From assembly GCA_046538735.1 (NCBI GenBank), contig JBKHII010000025.1, positions 1 to 35,238 on the forward strand: a stretch of 35,238 bases of DNA, read 5' to 3'. A model generated the notes under the pieces. It saw only the letters and a program-made list of their open reading frames with translations. It searched no databases and was not told where the DNA came from. A program made the translations under genes and the position numbers. The DNA comes from SLST01 sp046538735. Lineage in GTDB: Bacteria; Spirochaetota; Spirochaetia; DSM-27196; SLST01. Positions 1 through 7,867 of the stretch are shown piece after piece (position 1 is the first letter of the stretch; the number at the start of each line of letters is the position of its first letter).

Positions 1-63
1 CGCGATCGCCTTCGACTTCTTCTCCTCGGGCATCTCGTCCCACTTGGTGATCGCGGTGTCCAT
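1..63 (-). CDS. left-edge partial reading frame, unknown
   Basis: An open minus-strand frame runs off the left edge. From the ATG at 61-63 it reads MDTAITKWDEMPEEKKSK and onward, with GC-rich third positions like real genes here. The same frame is open upstream to about position 135 (TLYREQGVPLVERV before the ATG), overlapping the end of the cyclase remnant in another frame. It may be a separate gene starting at 63, or the true C-terminal continuation of the cyclase after a second frameshift. I do not recognise the family and too little is visible to choose. Confidence 0.3.
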   Translation of the reverse strand, partial: MDTAITKWDEMPEEKKSKAIA

Positions 64-70
64 GACGCGC

Positions 71-384
71 TCAACGAGCGGAACACCTTGCTCTCGATAG
101 AGCGTCCGTGTCGGGTCGGGGCTCGCCCTCGTGGCCGGTCACGACTTCGTAGAGGTCGGTCTTCCGCGAGATGTTCTTGAGGCCGTGCCGGCCGATCGAT
201 CGGATCTCGTGCTCGAGCTTGTTTGAGACCTGGCGATAGACATCGTCCGTGATGCACACGCCGCCCGGCTTCGCGATCGGTTGCACTCGCGCGGCTACGT
301 TGACGCCGTTGCCGTAGACCCGGCGATGTCGGTGAAGACAATGGCGGAGAGCCGAGTGGGGTGTTCGCGGCGTGCGGAGCTCAT
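71..384 (-). pseudogene. class III adenylate/guanylate cyclase remnant with internal deletion
   Basis: The ATG at 382-384 begins MSSARREHPTRLSAIVFTDI followed by AG, the classic start of a class III nucleotide cyclase domain; the Asp of FTDIAG is a metal ligand. Immediately after GACATCGCCGG, around position 324, the sequence jumps to what belongs much later in the domain and in another frame: VYGNGVNVAARVQPIAKPGG, then CITDDVYRQV and GLKNISRKTDLYEVVTG. The intervening section of the catalytic domain, normally some 70-80 residues with the second metal Asp and much of the core, is absent. The first frame does not continue as cyclase sequence and the second has no start of its own. I infer an out-of-frame deletion that destroyed a cAMP/cGMP-forming enzyme; an assembly error would look the same. 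It lies just downstream of the helicase gene on the same strand. Confidence 0.75.
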
Positions 385-426
385 ACCGCATCGTAGCTGC
401 CGGACGGTTCGTGGGCAAGCTCGGAG

Positions 427-2433
427 TCAGTCGGTACCGAGCTTCGCCTTGAGCGCGGCGAAGTAGTCCAGCACTTCTTCCTCGCCGGCGGTCTCGGGCG
501 TGTCTCGGACTTCGACCAGGCCGTCCGGGATTTCCTGGAGAAACGGGCTCGGAGCGCACTCGCGGATCTCGCGCATCGTCTTTCGGCGACGGCAGCTCGT
601 GATGAACAGCCGCTGCTTCGCTCGCGTCAGCGCGACGTAGAAGAGCCTGCGTTCCTCCTCCAGGTTGTTCGGATCCTCTTCGAGCGCGCGCGCGTGCGGG
701 ATGAGGCCGCTCTCGCATCCGGCGACGAAGACCACCTCGTGCTCGAGTCCCTTGGCGGCGTGGATCGTCATGAGGTTCACCTTTCCCGGATCGTTCTCGT
801 CGTCCACGTCGTCGCGCGGATCGAGCGTGATGCGTGAGAGGAACTCGAACGGCGAGGGAGAGAGGTTGTCCGGGTCGTGCTCGTACTTCTCCATGAACTC
901 GAGGAAGAGCCCCACGTTTCGGTTCTTCCACTTCGCAGCCTTGTCGTTGTTCGGGTGCTCGGCCACGAGATGCGCCCAGTAGTCGATTTCGTCAATCAGC
1001 TTGCGTACGGTGTCCGCCATCTTGCGTGGTGCGAAGAGGCGGCTTCGGTACTCCTCAACGAGCTGGTGGAAGGCGTGGAGGTCCGCGATCGCCCGTTTGC
1101 CGAGCGTGGAGTCGGCGGCGTGAATCTGCGCGGAAATCGCTGAGAAGAGGCTTCCGCCGCGAGCCTGCGCGGTGGCGATGAGGCCCTGGAGCGTCTTCCG
1201 TCCGATGCCGCGGCGCGGAGTGTTCAGCACGCGCAGGAGGCTCACGTCGTCGTCCGGGTTTGCGAGCAGCCTGATGTAGCTGATGACGTCCTTGATCTCC
1301 TTGCGCTGGAAGAAGCTTTGTCCTCCCGATACGCGGTAAGGGATGTTCTCGCTGAGGAACGCCACTTCCAGGTTGCGCGTGAGGCTGTTCGTGCGGACGA
1401 GCACGCCAACGTCGCCGTAGCGCAACTGCTCCCGCATGGCGAGCGTCTTGATCGTCTCCGCGATGAAGATCCCTTCGCTCGATTCGTCCTCGGGGAAGGA
1501 GAGCTCGATCGGGTTGCCGCTCTTCGTGCCCGTCCAGAGCGCCTTCGACTTCCGGTTGAGGTTGTTCGCGATGACCTCGTTGGCCGCGGCGAGGATCGTG
1601 TCCGTTGACCGGTAGTTCTGTTCGAGCTTGATCTCCCGATACCCCGGGAAGTCGCGCTCGAAGAGGATGAAGTTGTCGTAGTTCGCCCCGCGCCACGAGT
1701 AGATCGACTGATCGTCGTCGCCGACCACCGCGACGTTCCGGTGTCCTTCCGCGATGAGTTTGAGGAAGCGATACTGGTCGGCCGACGTGTCCTGGAACTC
1801 GTCCACCATGACGTAGTGAAACCGATCGTGGTAGTCCGAAAGGACGTCGGCATGCTCGCTGAGAATCCGGACGGGGAGGAGGATCAGATCGTCGAAATCC
1901 ACCGCGTTGTAGAGCTTCATGTGCTCGCTGTAGTCGGCGTAGAGCTCGCGGTAGGCCGCGGGCACGTCCTCCCACCGCGCCCTGCCGGTCTTCGCGGCCG
2001 AGAACTGCTGGAGGATCTTCACGGTCTCTCCCGGCTCGAGCTCCATCTTGATCTCGCGCGCGGACTCGCGCAGCAAGGTGATCTGATCCTGCGTGTCGTA
2101 GATGCTGAAGTTCTCGCGGTACCCGAGGAGGTGCGCGTGGCGCTTGAGGATCGAGACGCCGAAGCTGTGGAATGTGCTCACGGTGAGGTCGCGGAGCTTG
2201 CGGCCCGCGAGCCCGCGGACGCGGTCGGCCATCTCGCGCGCAGCCTTGTTCGTGAAGGTGAGCGCGAGGATGGAACGCTGCGGGATGCCGGCTTCGAGCA
2301 TCGCCGCGATCCGCATGGTGATCACGCGCGTCTTGCCGGAGCCGGCTCCCGCGATGATGAGCAGCGGTCCGTCCAGGGTGGTAACTGCCTCGTGTTGCTG
2401 TGGGTTCAGACCGGAGGTCGCGTGGACAGGCAT
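427..2433 (-). CDS. rep: Rep/UvrD-family (SF1A) 3'-5' DNA helicase
   Basis: ATP-dependent DNA unwinding for replication restart or repair. The product is 668 residues from the ATG at 2431-2433, the length of E. coli Rep rather than of PcrA/UvrD (over 720), and lacks the long C-terminal extension of the latter. Visible motifs are NPQQ (Q motif, about 10-13), Walker A GAGSGKT (29-35), TFTNKAAREM (Ia), VDEFQDTS (II, about 210), GDDDQSIYSWRGA (III), LEQNYRS (IV), NLMTIHAAKGLEHEVVF (V) and EERRLFYVALTRAK (VI). An in-frame ATG lies eight codons upstream (2457), but a -10-like TATCAT falls between the two, so I prefer 2433. The gene follows the RsmB-like gene with a 66-base gap that holds its own promoter. 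The family is certain; Rep versus PcrA is by overall resemblance. Confidence 0.93.
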   Translation of the reverse strand: MPVHATSGLNPQQHEAVTTLDGPLLIIAGAGSGKTRVITMRIAAMLEAGIPQRSILALTFTNKAAREMADRVRGLAGRKLRDLTVSTFHSFGVSILKRHAHLLGYRENFSIYDTQDQITLLRESAREIKMELEPGETVKILQQFSAAKTGRARWEDVPAAYRELYADYSEHMKLYNAVDFDDLILLPVRILSEHADVLSDYHDRFHYVMVDEFQDTSADQYRFLKLIAEGHRNVAVVGDDDQSIYSWRGANYDNFILFERDFPGYREIKLEQNYRSTDTILAAANEVIANNLNRKSKALWTGTKSGNPIELSFPEDESSEGIFIAETIKTLAMREQLRYGDVGVLVRTNSLTRNLEVAFLSENIPYRVSGGQSFFQRKEIKDVISYIRLLANPDDDVSLLRVLNTPRRGIGRKTLQGLIATAQARGGSLFSAISAQIHAADSTLGKRAIADLHAFHQLVEEYRSRLFAPRKMADTVRKLIDEIDYWAHLVAEHPNNDKAAKWKNRNVGLFLEFMEKYEHDPDNLSPSPFEFLSRITLDPRDDVDDENDPGKVNLMTIHAAKGLEHEVVFVAGCESGLIPHARALEEDPNNLEEERRLFYVALTRAKQRLFITSCRRRKTMREIRECAPSPFLQEIPDGLVEVRDTPETAGEEEVLDYFAALKAKLGTD

Positions 2434-2442
2434 CGGGGACGA

Positions 2443-2470
2443 ATGATACGAACCCATGTGAGAAAGGCAA
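2443..2470 (-). promoter_or_regulatory. promoter of the rep-like helicase gene, predicted leaderless
   Basis: On the minus strand TTGCCT (2470-2465) and TATCAT (2448-2443) are 16 bases apart. Only 9 bases, with no Shine-Dalgarno match, separate the -10 from the ATG at 2433, so the transcript should begin at or within a few bases of the start codon. Confidence 0.5.
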
Positions 2471-2499
2471 GGGTTTGCGGCGATTTCCTGCCCGCGGCG

Positions 2500-3339
2500 C
2501 TATCGGCGTTCGAGGACCGCGACGTACAGCGGGCCGAGGCCGCGGTCCGCGTCCGGGAGAAAGTGCCGGCCGTGCTCGGTCGGGGCGCCGGGCAGACCAT
2601 CGGTCTCCAGGTAGCTGCGGAACCGATCCGCGGCCGAGGCGAGAATCGGGGACGGGTCGAGTGAGACGATGTCCCCGGCTCCCCGAGCGAGCAGCTTCGT
2701 GATCACGCCGTCGTTCTCGAGCGGAGAGAGCGCGCACGTGGAGTAGACGAGCCGTCCGCCGGGAGCGAGCGCGTCGAAGCCGGCGCAGGCGATCGCGTAC
2801 GCGGCCTGAGCGAGGCGCTTCGTGCGCGACGGGCTCCATTCGGCGAGCGCGCCCGCCGACTTGATCACGTGGCGCTCGCTCGAGCACGGTACGTCGGCGA
2901 GGACGCGGTCGTACGCGCGCGGCTCGTGGAGCGCCCACCTCGCGGCGTCGTGCCCGGTCACCGAGACTCGACCCAGGACATCCTCGGGAAGGTGATCCGC
3001 GAGGACGCGATGGAGTCGCGCCCGGCGCGCGGAGGAGCGTTCGTTGCAGACGAGCGCCCCGAAGTCGGGGCAGGTGCCGGCGACGACGAGACTCTTGCCG
3101 CCGGGCGCCGCGCAGAGGTCGAGGACGCGCGAGCCCGGCTCCGGCTCGAGCGACGCGGCCGCGAGGACGCTCGCCGGGTCGAGGAAGTAGGGCCCGAGGA
3201 GCCCGCGGTCGAAACCGACGGTGCCTGCCGGCTCGAGCATCGCCTCGCGGAGCGCGGGCCAGCGCTCCGCGTAGAGCTCGGCGTAGTAGTGCTCGAAGGC
3301 GTTCGGGCCGCGCTGCTTCGTGCGCCTCGCAGCGCTCAT
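2500..3339 (-). CDS. RsmB/NOL1-NOP2-Sun family RNA m5C methyltransferase
   Basis: SAM-dependent cytosine-5 methyltransferase acting on rRNA or tRNA, 279 residues. Visible are the SAM-binding loop LDLCAAPGGKS (about 73-83), motif IV DVPCSS with Cys152 (the residue that releases product in this family) and motif VI STCAL with the catalytic nucleophile Cys202. The start is the ATG at 3337-3339, which overlaps the stop of the upstream glycosyltransferase (ATGA), so the two are translationally coupled. The protein lacks the N-terminal NusB-like domain of RsmB (about 430 residues) and the C-terminal PUA-like extension of RsmF, so it is the bare catalytic core and its target base cannot be read from sequence. 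Pairing with a QTMAN-like gene fits an RNA-modification unit. Confidence 0.88.
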   Translation of the reverse strand: MSAARRTKQRGPNAFEHYYAELYAERWPALREAMLEPAGTVGFDRGLLGPYFLDPASVLAAASLEPEPGSRVLDLCAAPGGKSLVVAGTCPDFGALVCNERSSARRARLHRVLADHLPEDVLGRVSVTGHDAARWALHEPRAYDRVLADVPCSSERHVIKSAGALAEWSPSRTKRLAQAAYAIACAGFDALAPGGRLVYSTCALSPLENDGVITKLLARGAGDIVSLDPSPILASAADRFRSYLETDGLPGAPTEHGRHFLPDADRGLGPLYVAVLERR

Positions 3340-4448
3340 CGGCCGCCGTCCTTCGCGACGCGGTCGAAGAGCGCGTCGAACTCCATGATTCGTTCGTCCC
3401 ACGCAAACGAGCGGGCGTGGCGAACGAGCGACTCGGGGGCGGCCGGGCGTTCCCGTCCCGCGAGGAGCGTGCAGAGCTTCCGGACGAGATCGTCGTGGTC
3501 GTCGTAGAGGCAGGCGTGATGGTCGGGAGGGACGATCTCCGGGTACGAGAGTCTGCGCGGCAGGAGCGGGTACGCGCCGCACGCGATCGCCTCAACGACC
3601 GCGATGCCGAAATTCTCCTGGATGGCGGTGCTCACGACCACGTCCGCCCCTCTGAGCCACCGTTCGTACTCGTCGCGATCGGGAAGGTAGCCGAAGGCGA
3701 CGATCTCCGGGGCGAACTCATCCCTGGCGGCGACGAACTCCTTGGGAACGACCTGGAAGCTCTCGCCGAGGACCGCGAGACGAAACGCGATGCCGCGGCG
3801 CTTCACCTCGCGCACGGCGGCGAAGAACGCTTGCGGTTGCTTGTCGAACTCCCAGCGGTGGTTCCAGAGGACGAGCGGAGGTTCCGCGCGAGCGGGTTCA
3901 AGGGCCGACGCGTGCGTTTCCCACGCTGCGCGGACACCCGGGTAGCAGACGATGCTCTTGCGCTCGATCTCGTCCACCGCCCACATGGGACGGTACTCGG
4001 GAAGCCGCCGGAGGAAGGCGGGGAGCGCCTCCAGGTAGGCGTTTCGGTGCGTGTGCGAGTTGAAGGCGACGCAGTCGGCGGCGAGCATGTTGGTGAGGTC
4101 GGTGAAGGCGAAGTGGAGGTCGGCCTCGCGCTCGGAAGGGGCCGGGTAGGCGAGTTGCGTCTCGTGGGCGTAGACCAAGATCGGTGGAAACCGATCCGGT
4201 GGAAACCGATCCCCGGCCAGGGCGCGGAGGTCGGCGACGCTCATGAGGCCGGTGCAGACGACGAGATCGTAGTCTGAGAAATCGCGGACCTGCCGCACGA
4301 AACTGAGCGCGGCTCCCCGCATGCGCCACTTCCAGAAGCGCGCCGGCAGTGTCATAAGCTCCACGTCGTGTCGAGAAGAGGCGGCGATGCTGTCGGCGAC
4401 GTCTCGATGCGACCCGCCGTAGAACGATTCCAGGAAGAGGAGCTCCAT
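3336..4448 (-). CDS. tRNA-queuosine mannosyltransferase (QTMAN/GTDC1)-like glycosyltransferase
   Basis: A GT-B fold glycosyltransferase of 370 residues. The N-terminus matches the DUF3524 domain of human GTDC1, now QTMAN, which mannosylates queuosine-34 of tRNA-Asp: FYGGSH (9-14), LPARFWKWRMR (34-44), then VYAHETQLAYP. The C-terminal half has NHRWEFDKQPQAFF, GYLPDRDEYERWL, ADVVVSTAIQENFGIAVVEA and CGAYPLLPRRLSYPEI, all with close counterparts in the human enzyme as I remember it. The likely donor is GDP-mannose and the likely substrate Q-tRNA, both by inference from the family; no queuosine biosynthesis gene is in the window. Start ATG 4446-4448 has a GAGG about 11 bases upstream. It is the first gene of the minus-strand unit and is coupled to the methyltransferase. 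It contains a 15-bp perfect tandem duplication encoding DRFPPDRFPP. Confidence 0.82.
   Translation of the reverse strand: MELLFLESFYGGSHRDVADSIAASSRHDVELMTLPARFWKWRMRGAALSFVRQVRDFSDYDLVVCTGLMSVADLRALAGDRFPPDRFPPILVYAHETQLAYPAPSEREADLHFAFTDLTNMLAADCVAFNSHTHRNAYLEALPAFLRRLPEYRPMWAVDEIERKSIVCYPGVRAAWETHASALEPARAEPPLVLWNHRWEFDKQPQAFFAAVREVKRRGIAFRLAVLGESFQVVPKEFVAARDEFAPEIVAFGYLPDRDEYERWLRGADVVVSTAIQENFGIAVVEAIACGAYPLLPRRLSYPEIVPPDHHACLYDDHDDLVRKLCTLLAGRERPAAPESLVRHARSFAWDERIMEFDALFDRVAKDGGR
4183..4212. repeat. perfect 15-bp tandem duplication inside the QTMAN-like gene
   Basis: GGTGGAAACCGATCC occurs twice head to tail (4183-4197 and 4198-4212), giving the repeated pentapeptide DRFPP. The first copy also forms an inverted repeat, GATCGGT-GGAA-ACCGATC (4179-4196), a 7-bp stem with a 4-base loop. 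Confidence 0.95.
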
Positions 4449-4451
4449 TTA

Positions 4452-4481
4452 TTGACTGACCTCAGAGCGCCACAGTAGAGT
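4452..4481 (+). promoter_or_regulatory. promoter of the gph-like gene, predicted leaderless
   Basis: TTGACT (4452-4457), an 18-base spacer and TAGAGT (4476-4481). The ATG at 4490 follows after 8 bases (TTGTTGCC) with no Shine-Dalgarno match. Confidence 0.6.
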
Positions 4482-4489
4482 TGTTGCCA

Positions 4490-5182
4490 ATGATGCGACC
4501 CGTTCGTGCTGTGCTCTTTGACCTGGACGGCACCTTGCTGAACACTCTATCAGATATCGCGCACGCGATGAACACGGTGCTCTCCGAGCACGGTTTCCCG
4601 GTGCACGACCCCGACGACTATCGCTCCATGGTCGGGCTCGGGTTGGACGTCCTCGTTCGACTCGCCCTCCCGGCCGAGCGGCGGGAGGACGAACGGCTTG
4701 TGGACGAGCTCTCCCGGGAGTGGCTGCGCGAGTACGCGCGCGATCCGGTCGCCCGAACGCGGCCGTACGACGGCATCGTACCGCTGGTGGACGAGCTGCG
4801 CCGCCGCGGGATCGTGGTCGGCGTCCTTTCCAACAAGGCTGACGAGCTCGTGCGGCGAAGCGTGGACGAGCTGTTCGGCCCGGACCGCTTCGCGGCAGTC
4901 TGGGGGAAGCGGGACGGTTTCCCCACGAAGCCCGACCCGGCGAGCGCACTCGCCGTGGCCCGCGAGATCGGGGCGGAGCCGGGCGAGGTCGTCTACATCG
5001 GCGATTCGGACGTGGATATGGAGACGGCGCACCGGGCGGGAATGGTCCCGGTCGGGGCCGCGTGGGGTTTCCGCGGAGCAGACGAGCTCCGCGAAGCGGG
5101 TGCCGCTCGGATCGTGTTCGAGCCGCTCGAATTGATTGACGTCGTGGAGGAGAGCGAACATGTCGCAAGCTATGAGTCATGA
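4490..5182 (+). CDS. gph: HAD-superfamily phosphatase, phosphoglycolate phosphatase-like
   Basis: Likely dephosphorylates 2-phosphoglycolate, or acts as a related small-phosphate HAD such as pyrophosphatase PpaX. The product is 230 residues. Motif I FDLDGTLLNT carries nucleophile Asp11 and acid/base Asp13, the cap follows, motif II is VLSNK (about 115), motif III is the Lys of TKPDP, and motif IV is IGDSDVDMETA (about 166-176). All catalytic positions are present, unlike the second HAD gene at 12157. Two ATGs stand in tandem (4490, 4493) and a TTG lies upstream at 4481; I chose 4490 because the -10 TAGAGT ends 8 bases before it. The last 23 bases overlap the start of the phosphoglucomutase gene, so the two form an operon. 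The substrate is inferred from the family only. Confidence 0.85.
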   Translation: MMRPVRAVLFDLDGTLLNTLSDIAHAMNTVLSEHGFPVHDPDDYRSMVGLGLDVLVRLALPAERREDERLVDELSREWLREYARDPVARTRPYDGIVPLVDELRRRGIVVGVLSNKADELVRRSVDELFGPDRFAAVWGKRDGFPTKPDPASALAVAREIGAEPGEVVYIGDSDVDMETAHRAGMVPVGAAWGFRGADELREAGAARIVFEPLELIDVVEESEHVASYES

Positions 5183-6956
5183 ACAGCTGCGCAGCCGAGC
5201 GCAGGAGTACGTCCGGTACGAGGAGGACGAGCTGTTCCGGGGAGAGGTCGAGCGACTTCTTGAGGAGCAGGCCGACGATGAGCTCGCGGACCGGTTCTAC
5301 ACCGACCTCGAGTTCGGGACGGGCGGCCTGCGAGGCGTGATCGGCGGCGGCTTCAACCGCATGAACTCGCTCGTCGTCGCGCGCGCCACCGAAGGCCTCG
5401 CGCGCTACGTCTCCGAGCACGGGGAACGATCAAGCGACGGCGATCTGCGCGCGGTGATCGCGCACGACTCGCGCCGTTTCTCGGACACGTTCGCGCTCCA
5501 GGCGGCGCTCGTCTTTGCGGCGCACGGGATCAAGACCTTCCTCTTCCCGTCGCTGCGGCCGACGCCGGAGCTCTCCTTTGCCGTACGGAAGCTCGAGGCG
5601 AGCGTGGGCGTGGTCGTGACCGCGAGCCACAACCCGCCGGAGTACAACGGCTACAAGGTCTACTGGGCGGACGGTGCGCAGATCGTGGCGCCTCACGATA
5701 AGGCAATCATCGAGGAAGTGCGCTCGGTGTCCGGCGCGCCGAGTCGGATGGGCAAGGACGAGGCGCTCGAGAAGGGGCTCCTCGTCTACCTGGATCGGGA
5801 GATCGACGACGAGTTCGTGGCGATGGTCAAGCGACAGAGCGTTCGCCCGGAGCTCCTCAAGGAGCGCGGTTCCACGCTGAAAGTCGTCTACACCCCGCTG
5901 CACGGAACCGGCGCGATGATGGTCGAGCGGGTGCTCGGCGAGCTCGGGGTCGAGGTGATCACCGTTCCCGAACAGCGCGAGCCGGACGGCGAGTTCCCCA
6001 CGGTGGAGTTTCCGAATCCCGAAGAGGCGGCGGCGCTCAAGCTTGCGCTCGAGCTCGGCGAGCAGGAGCGCGCGGACATCGTGATGGGAACGGATCCCGA
6101 CTCCGACCGCCTCGGTATCGCGGTGCCCGGGACGTCGGGCTATGAGCTGCTGACCGGCAACCAGCTCGGCGTCCTGCTCGCGGACTACATCCTCGGGCAG
6201 CGGAAGGAGCTCGGAACGCTCCCCGAGAAGCCGGTCTTCGTGAAAACGGTCGTCACGACCGACCTGCAGCGGAAGGTTGCCGAACGGTACGGGGCGACGG
6301 TCCACGACACGCTGACCGGGTTCAAGCACATCGCGACGGTGATGCGTCGGCTTGACGCCCATCCCCATGAGGGAACTTACGTCCTCGGCGGCGAGGAGAG
6401 CTACGGCTACCTGATCGGCACCGAGGTGCGCGACAAGGATGCGATCACCGCGGCGGTGCTGACCGCGGAGATGGCGCTCTTTCACGTGGCCGAGGGGCGG
6501 ACCGTGCTGCAGCGGCTGGAAGAGATCTACGACGAGTTCGGGTACTACGAGGAGGTCCAGATCTCGCGCTACTTCCGCGGGCAGAGCGGCGGACGGATCA
6601 TGACGGGGCTCATGCGGAACCTTCGTCACGACCCGCCGGCGTCGATCGCGGGCGTGCCGGTGGTCGTCGTGAAGGACTTCAAGGCGCAAACGATCACGGA
6701 CGTCACGACGGGCGAGACGAGGCCGAACACGGAGCTCCCCGTTTCGAACGTGCTGCAATGGGTGCTCGAGGACGAGACGGTCGTGAGCGCCCGACCATCA
6801 GGCACCGAGCCGAAGATCAAGTTCTACGCGTCGGTCTCGTCGAAGCCGGCGACGCCGCTCGATCGGGCGAAACGGGAAGTCGGCGAGGAGCTCGATCGCG
6901 TTCGCGACTGGGTCGAGGAGCAGATCGCCACGGCGGAGCAGGGTCAGCGCGAGTAG
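5160..6956 (+). CDS. pgcA: phosphoglucomutase/phosphomannomutase (PGM2/PgcA-type)
   Basis: Interconverts hexose-1- and hexose-6-phosphates. The product has 598 residues, the size of the long PGM2/PgcA group (Bacillus PgcA 581) rather than the roughly 450-residue ManB/AlgC group. Domain 1 begins with LEFGTGGLRGVIGGGFNRMN. The phosphoserine loop TASHNPPEYNGYK has the catalytic Ser at about 156, the metal loop is GTDPDSDRLG (about 310), the sugar-binding loop GGEESYGYL (about 410) and the phosphate-binding loop RPSGTEPKIKF (about 545), so it looks fully active. ATG 5160 has GGAGG at 5146-5150 and starts inside the end of the gph-like gene. Its stop overlaps the convergent gene at 6944 by 13 bases, leaving no room for an intrinsic terminator. 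Glucose versus mannose preference cannot be read here. Confidence 0.93.
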   Translation: MSQAMSHEQLRSRAQEYVRYEEDELFRGEVERLLEEQADDELADRFYTDLEFGTGGLRGVIGGGFNRMNSLVVARATEGLARYVSEHGERSSDGDLRAVIAHDSRRFSDTFALQAALVFAAHGIKTFLFPSLRPTPELSFAVRKLEASVGVVVTASHNPPEYNGYKVYWADGAQIVAPHDKAIIEEVRSVSGAPSRMGKDEALEKGLLVYLDREIDDEFVAMVKRQSVRPELLKERGSTLKVVYTPLHGTGAMMVERVLGELGVEVITVPEQREPDGEFPTVEFPNPEEAAALKLALELGEQERADIVMGTDPDSDRLGIAVPGTSGYELLTGNQLGVLLADYILGQRKELGTLPEKPVFVKTVVTTDLQRKVAERYGATVHDTLTGFKHIATVMRRLDAHPHEGTYVLGGEESYGYLIGTEVRDKDAITAAVLTAEMALFHVAEGRTVLQRLEEIYDEFGYYEEVQISRYFRGQSGGRIMTGLMRNLRHDPPASIAGVPVVVVKDFKAQTITDVTTGETRPNTELPVSNVLQWVLEDETVVSARPSGTEPKIKFYASVSSKPATPLDRAKREVGEELDRVRDWVEEQIATAEQGQRE

Positions 6957-7228
6957 CGCCGGATCTTGAGAATTCGGGCCTTGTCGAAGTGCTCGCGCAC
7001 GATCTGGTCGTCGATCAGGTTGCGGTCGAGCTCGTCCTGGAGATCGCGGAGGAACCGTTCCTCCATCTGGTAGAGCTCGGCCTCGAGCGAGCCCGACCAG
7101 ACGCGGTGCGTGATCTCGTGGGGCGTCTCGCGCTGCGACAGCAGGCTGTCGGTGATGCGGGTGGCGAGGTACCAGCGAATATCGTCCAATGAGAGGTCGT
7201 ATTCCTCTCGCAGCGTTGAGACGGACAT
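6944..7228 (-). CDS. small conserved-looking protein, unknown function
   Basis: A 94-residue soluble, charged protein beginning MSVSTLREEYDLSLDDIRWY. I do not recognise a family. It looks wholly helical (for example SLEAELYQMEERFLRDLQDE) and has no membrane segment or signal peptide. The frame stays open upstream to ATGs at 7246 and 7303, but that stretch has poor third-position GC and contains a TTGACA promoter box, so I take 7228 as the start; the -10-like CAGCAT ends 6 bases before it. It overlaps the phosphoglucomutase gene tail-to-tail and is divergent from the exonuclease gene 53 bases away. Codon use matches its neighbours, so I think it is real, but the function is open. Confidence 0.7.
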   Translation of the reverse strand: MSVSTLREEYDLSLDDIRWYLATRITDSLLSQRETPHEITHRVWSGSLEAELYQMEERFLRDLQDELDRNLIDDQIVREHFDKARILKIRRYSR

Positions 7229-7234
7229 GGATGC

Positions 7235-7263
7235 ATGCTGGAACATGCGATGGGCCGTGTCAA
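7235..7263 (-). promoter_or_regulatory. promoter of the 94-residue orphan gene, predicted leaderless
   Basis: A perfect TTGACA (7263-7258 on the minus strand) lies 17 bases from CAGCAT (7240-7235). The ATG at 7228 follows after 6 bases with no ribosome binding site. The -10 is a weak match. Confidence 0.45.
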
Positions 7264-7281
7264 CTGAATCAAAAGGTGAGT

Positions 7282-7863
7282 ATGAGCGTAGATCCAGCCA
7301 CACCGGTTCCTTCGGTCACATTTGCGGCCATCGACTTCGAGACGACCGGTCTCTATCCGGCGCGCGATCGCATCGTGGAGTTCGGCGCAGTGCTCTTTCG
7401 CGGCGGTGAGGTGCTCGCGACCTTCGAGCGGCTTGCGAACCCGGGGATTCCGATCGGTGCGGACGCGGCGGCGGTCAGCGGAATCTCGGACGCGGACGTC
7501 GCGAAGGAGACGCCGGTCGGCGAGCTCGTGCCCGAGTTCGTGAGCTTTCTCGGGGACGCCGTCGTGATGGCTCACAATGCCCCGTTTGACGTGGGTTTTC
7601 TGCGTGCGGCGATTCAGGCGCTCGGCGGCGAAGACGTCCGGAACACGATCATCGATACGCAGCTGCTCGCGATGAAGGCGTTTCCGAAGCGCAGGAGCTA
7701 CGGGCTCCAGAACCTCGCCACCGAGCTCGGCCTCCCTCCGAACCGGGCGCACCGCGCGCTCGACGACGCGATGATGTGCATGCGCCTCTTCCAGCGGTGC
7801 GTGGACGAACTGAGTTTCATGGGGGATCTTGAGCTGGGCGAAGTGCTGACCGGACGGCAGTAG
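7282..7863 (+). CDS. DEDDh 3'-5' exonuclease (DnaQ/PolIII-epsilon-like)
   Basis: Removes nucleotides from 3' ends, either as a proofreading subunit or a stand-alone exonuclease. The product is 193 residues. ExoI is IDFETTGL (Asp18, Glu20), ExoII is AHNAPFDVGFLRAA, and ExoIII is HRALDDA with the His and Asp of the DEDDh type. Short linkers and the lack of any C-terminal extension fit a free-standing enzyme or the epsilon subunit; a separate polymerase subunit is not in view. ATG 7282 has the Shine-Dalgarno-like AAAGGTGAG at 7272-7280, so it is normally led, in contrast to its divergent neighbour. It ends 4 bases before the stop of the convergent 678-residue gene. Confidence 0.88.
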   Translation: MSVDPATPVPSVTFAAIDFETTGLYPARDRIVEFGAVLFRGGEVLATFERLANPGIPIGADAAAVSGISDADVAKETPVGELVPEFVSFLGDAVVMAHNAPFDVGFLRAAIQALGGEDVRNTIIDTQLLAMKAFPKRRSYGLQNLATELGLPPNRAHRALDDAMMCMRLFQRCVDELSFMGDLELGEVLTGRQ

Positions 7864-7867
7864 CCGA

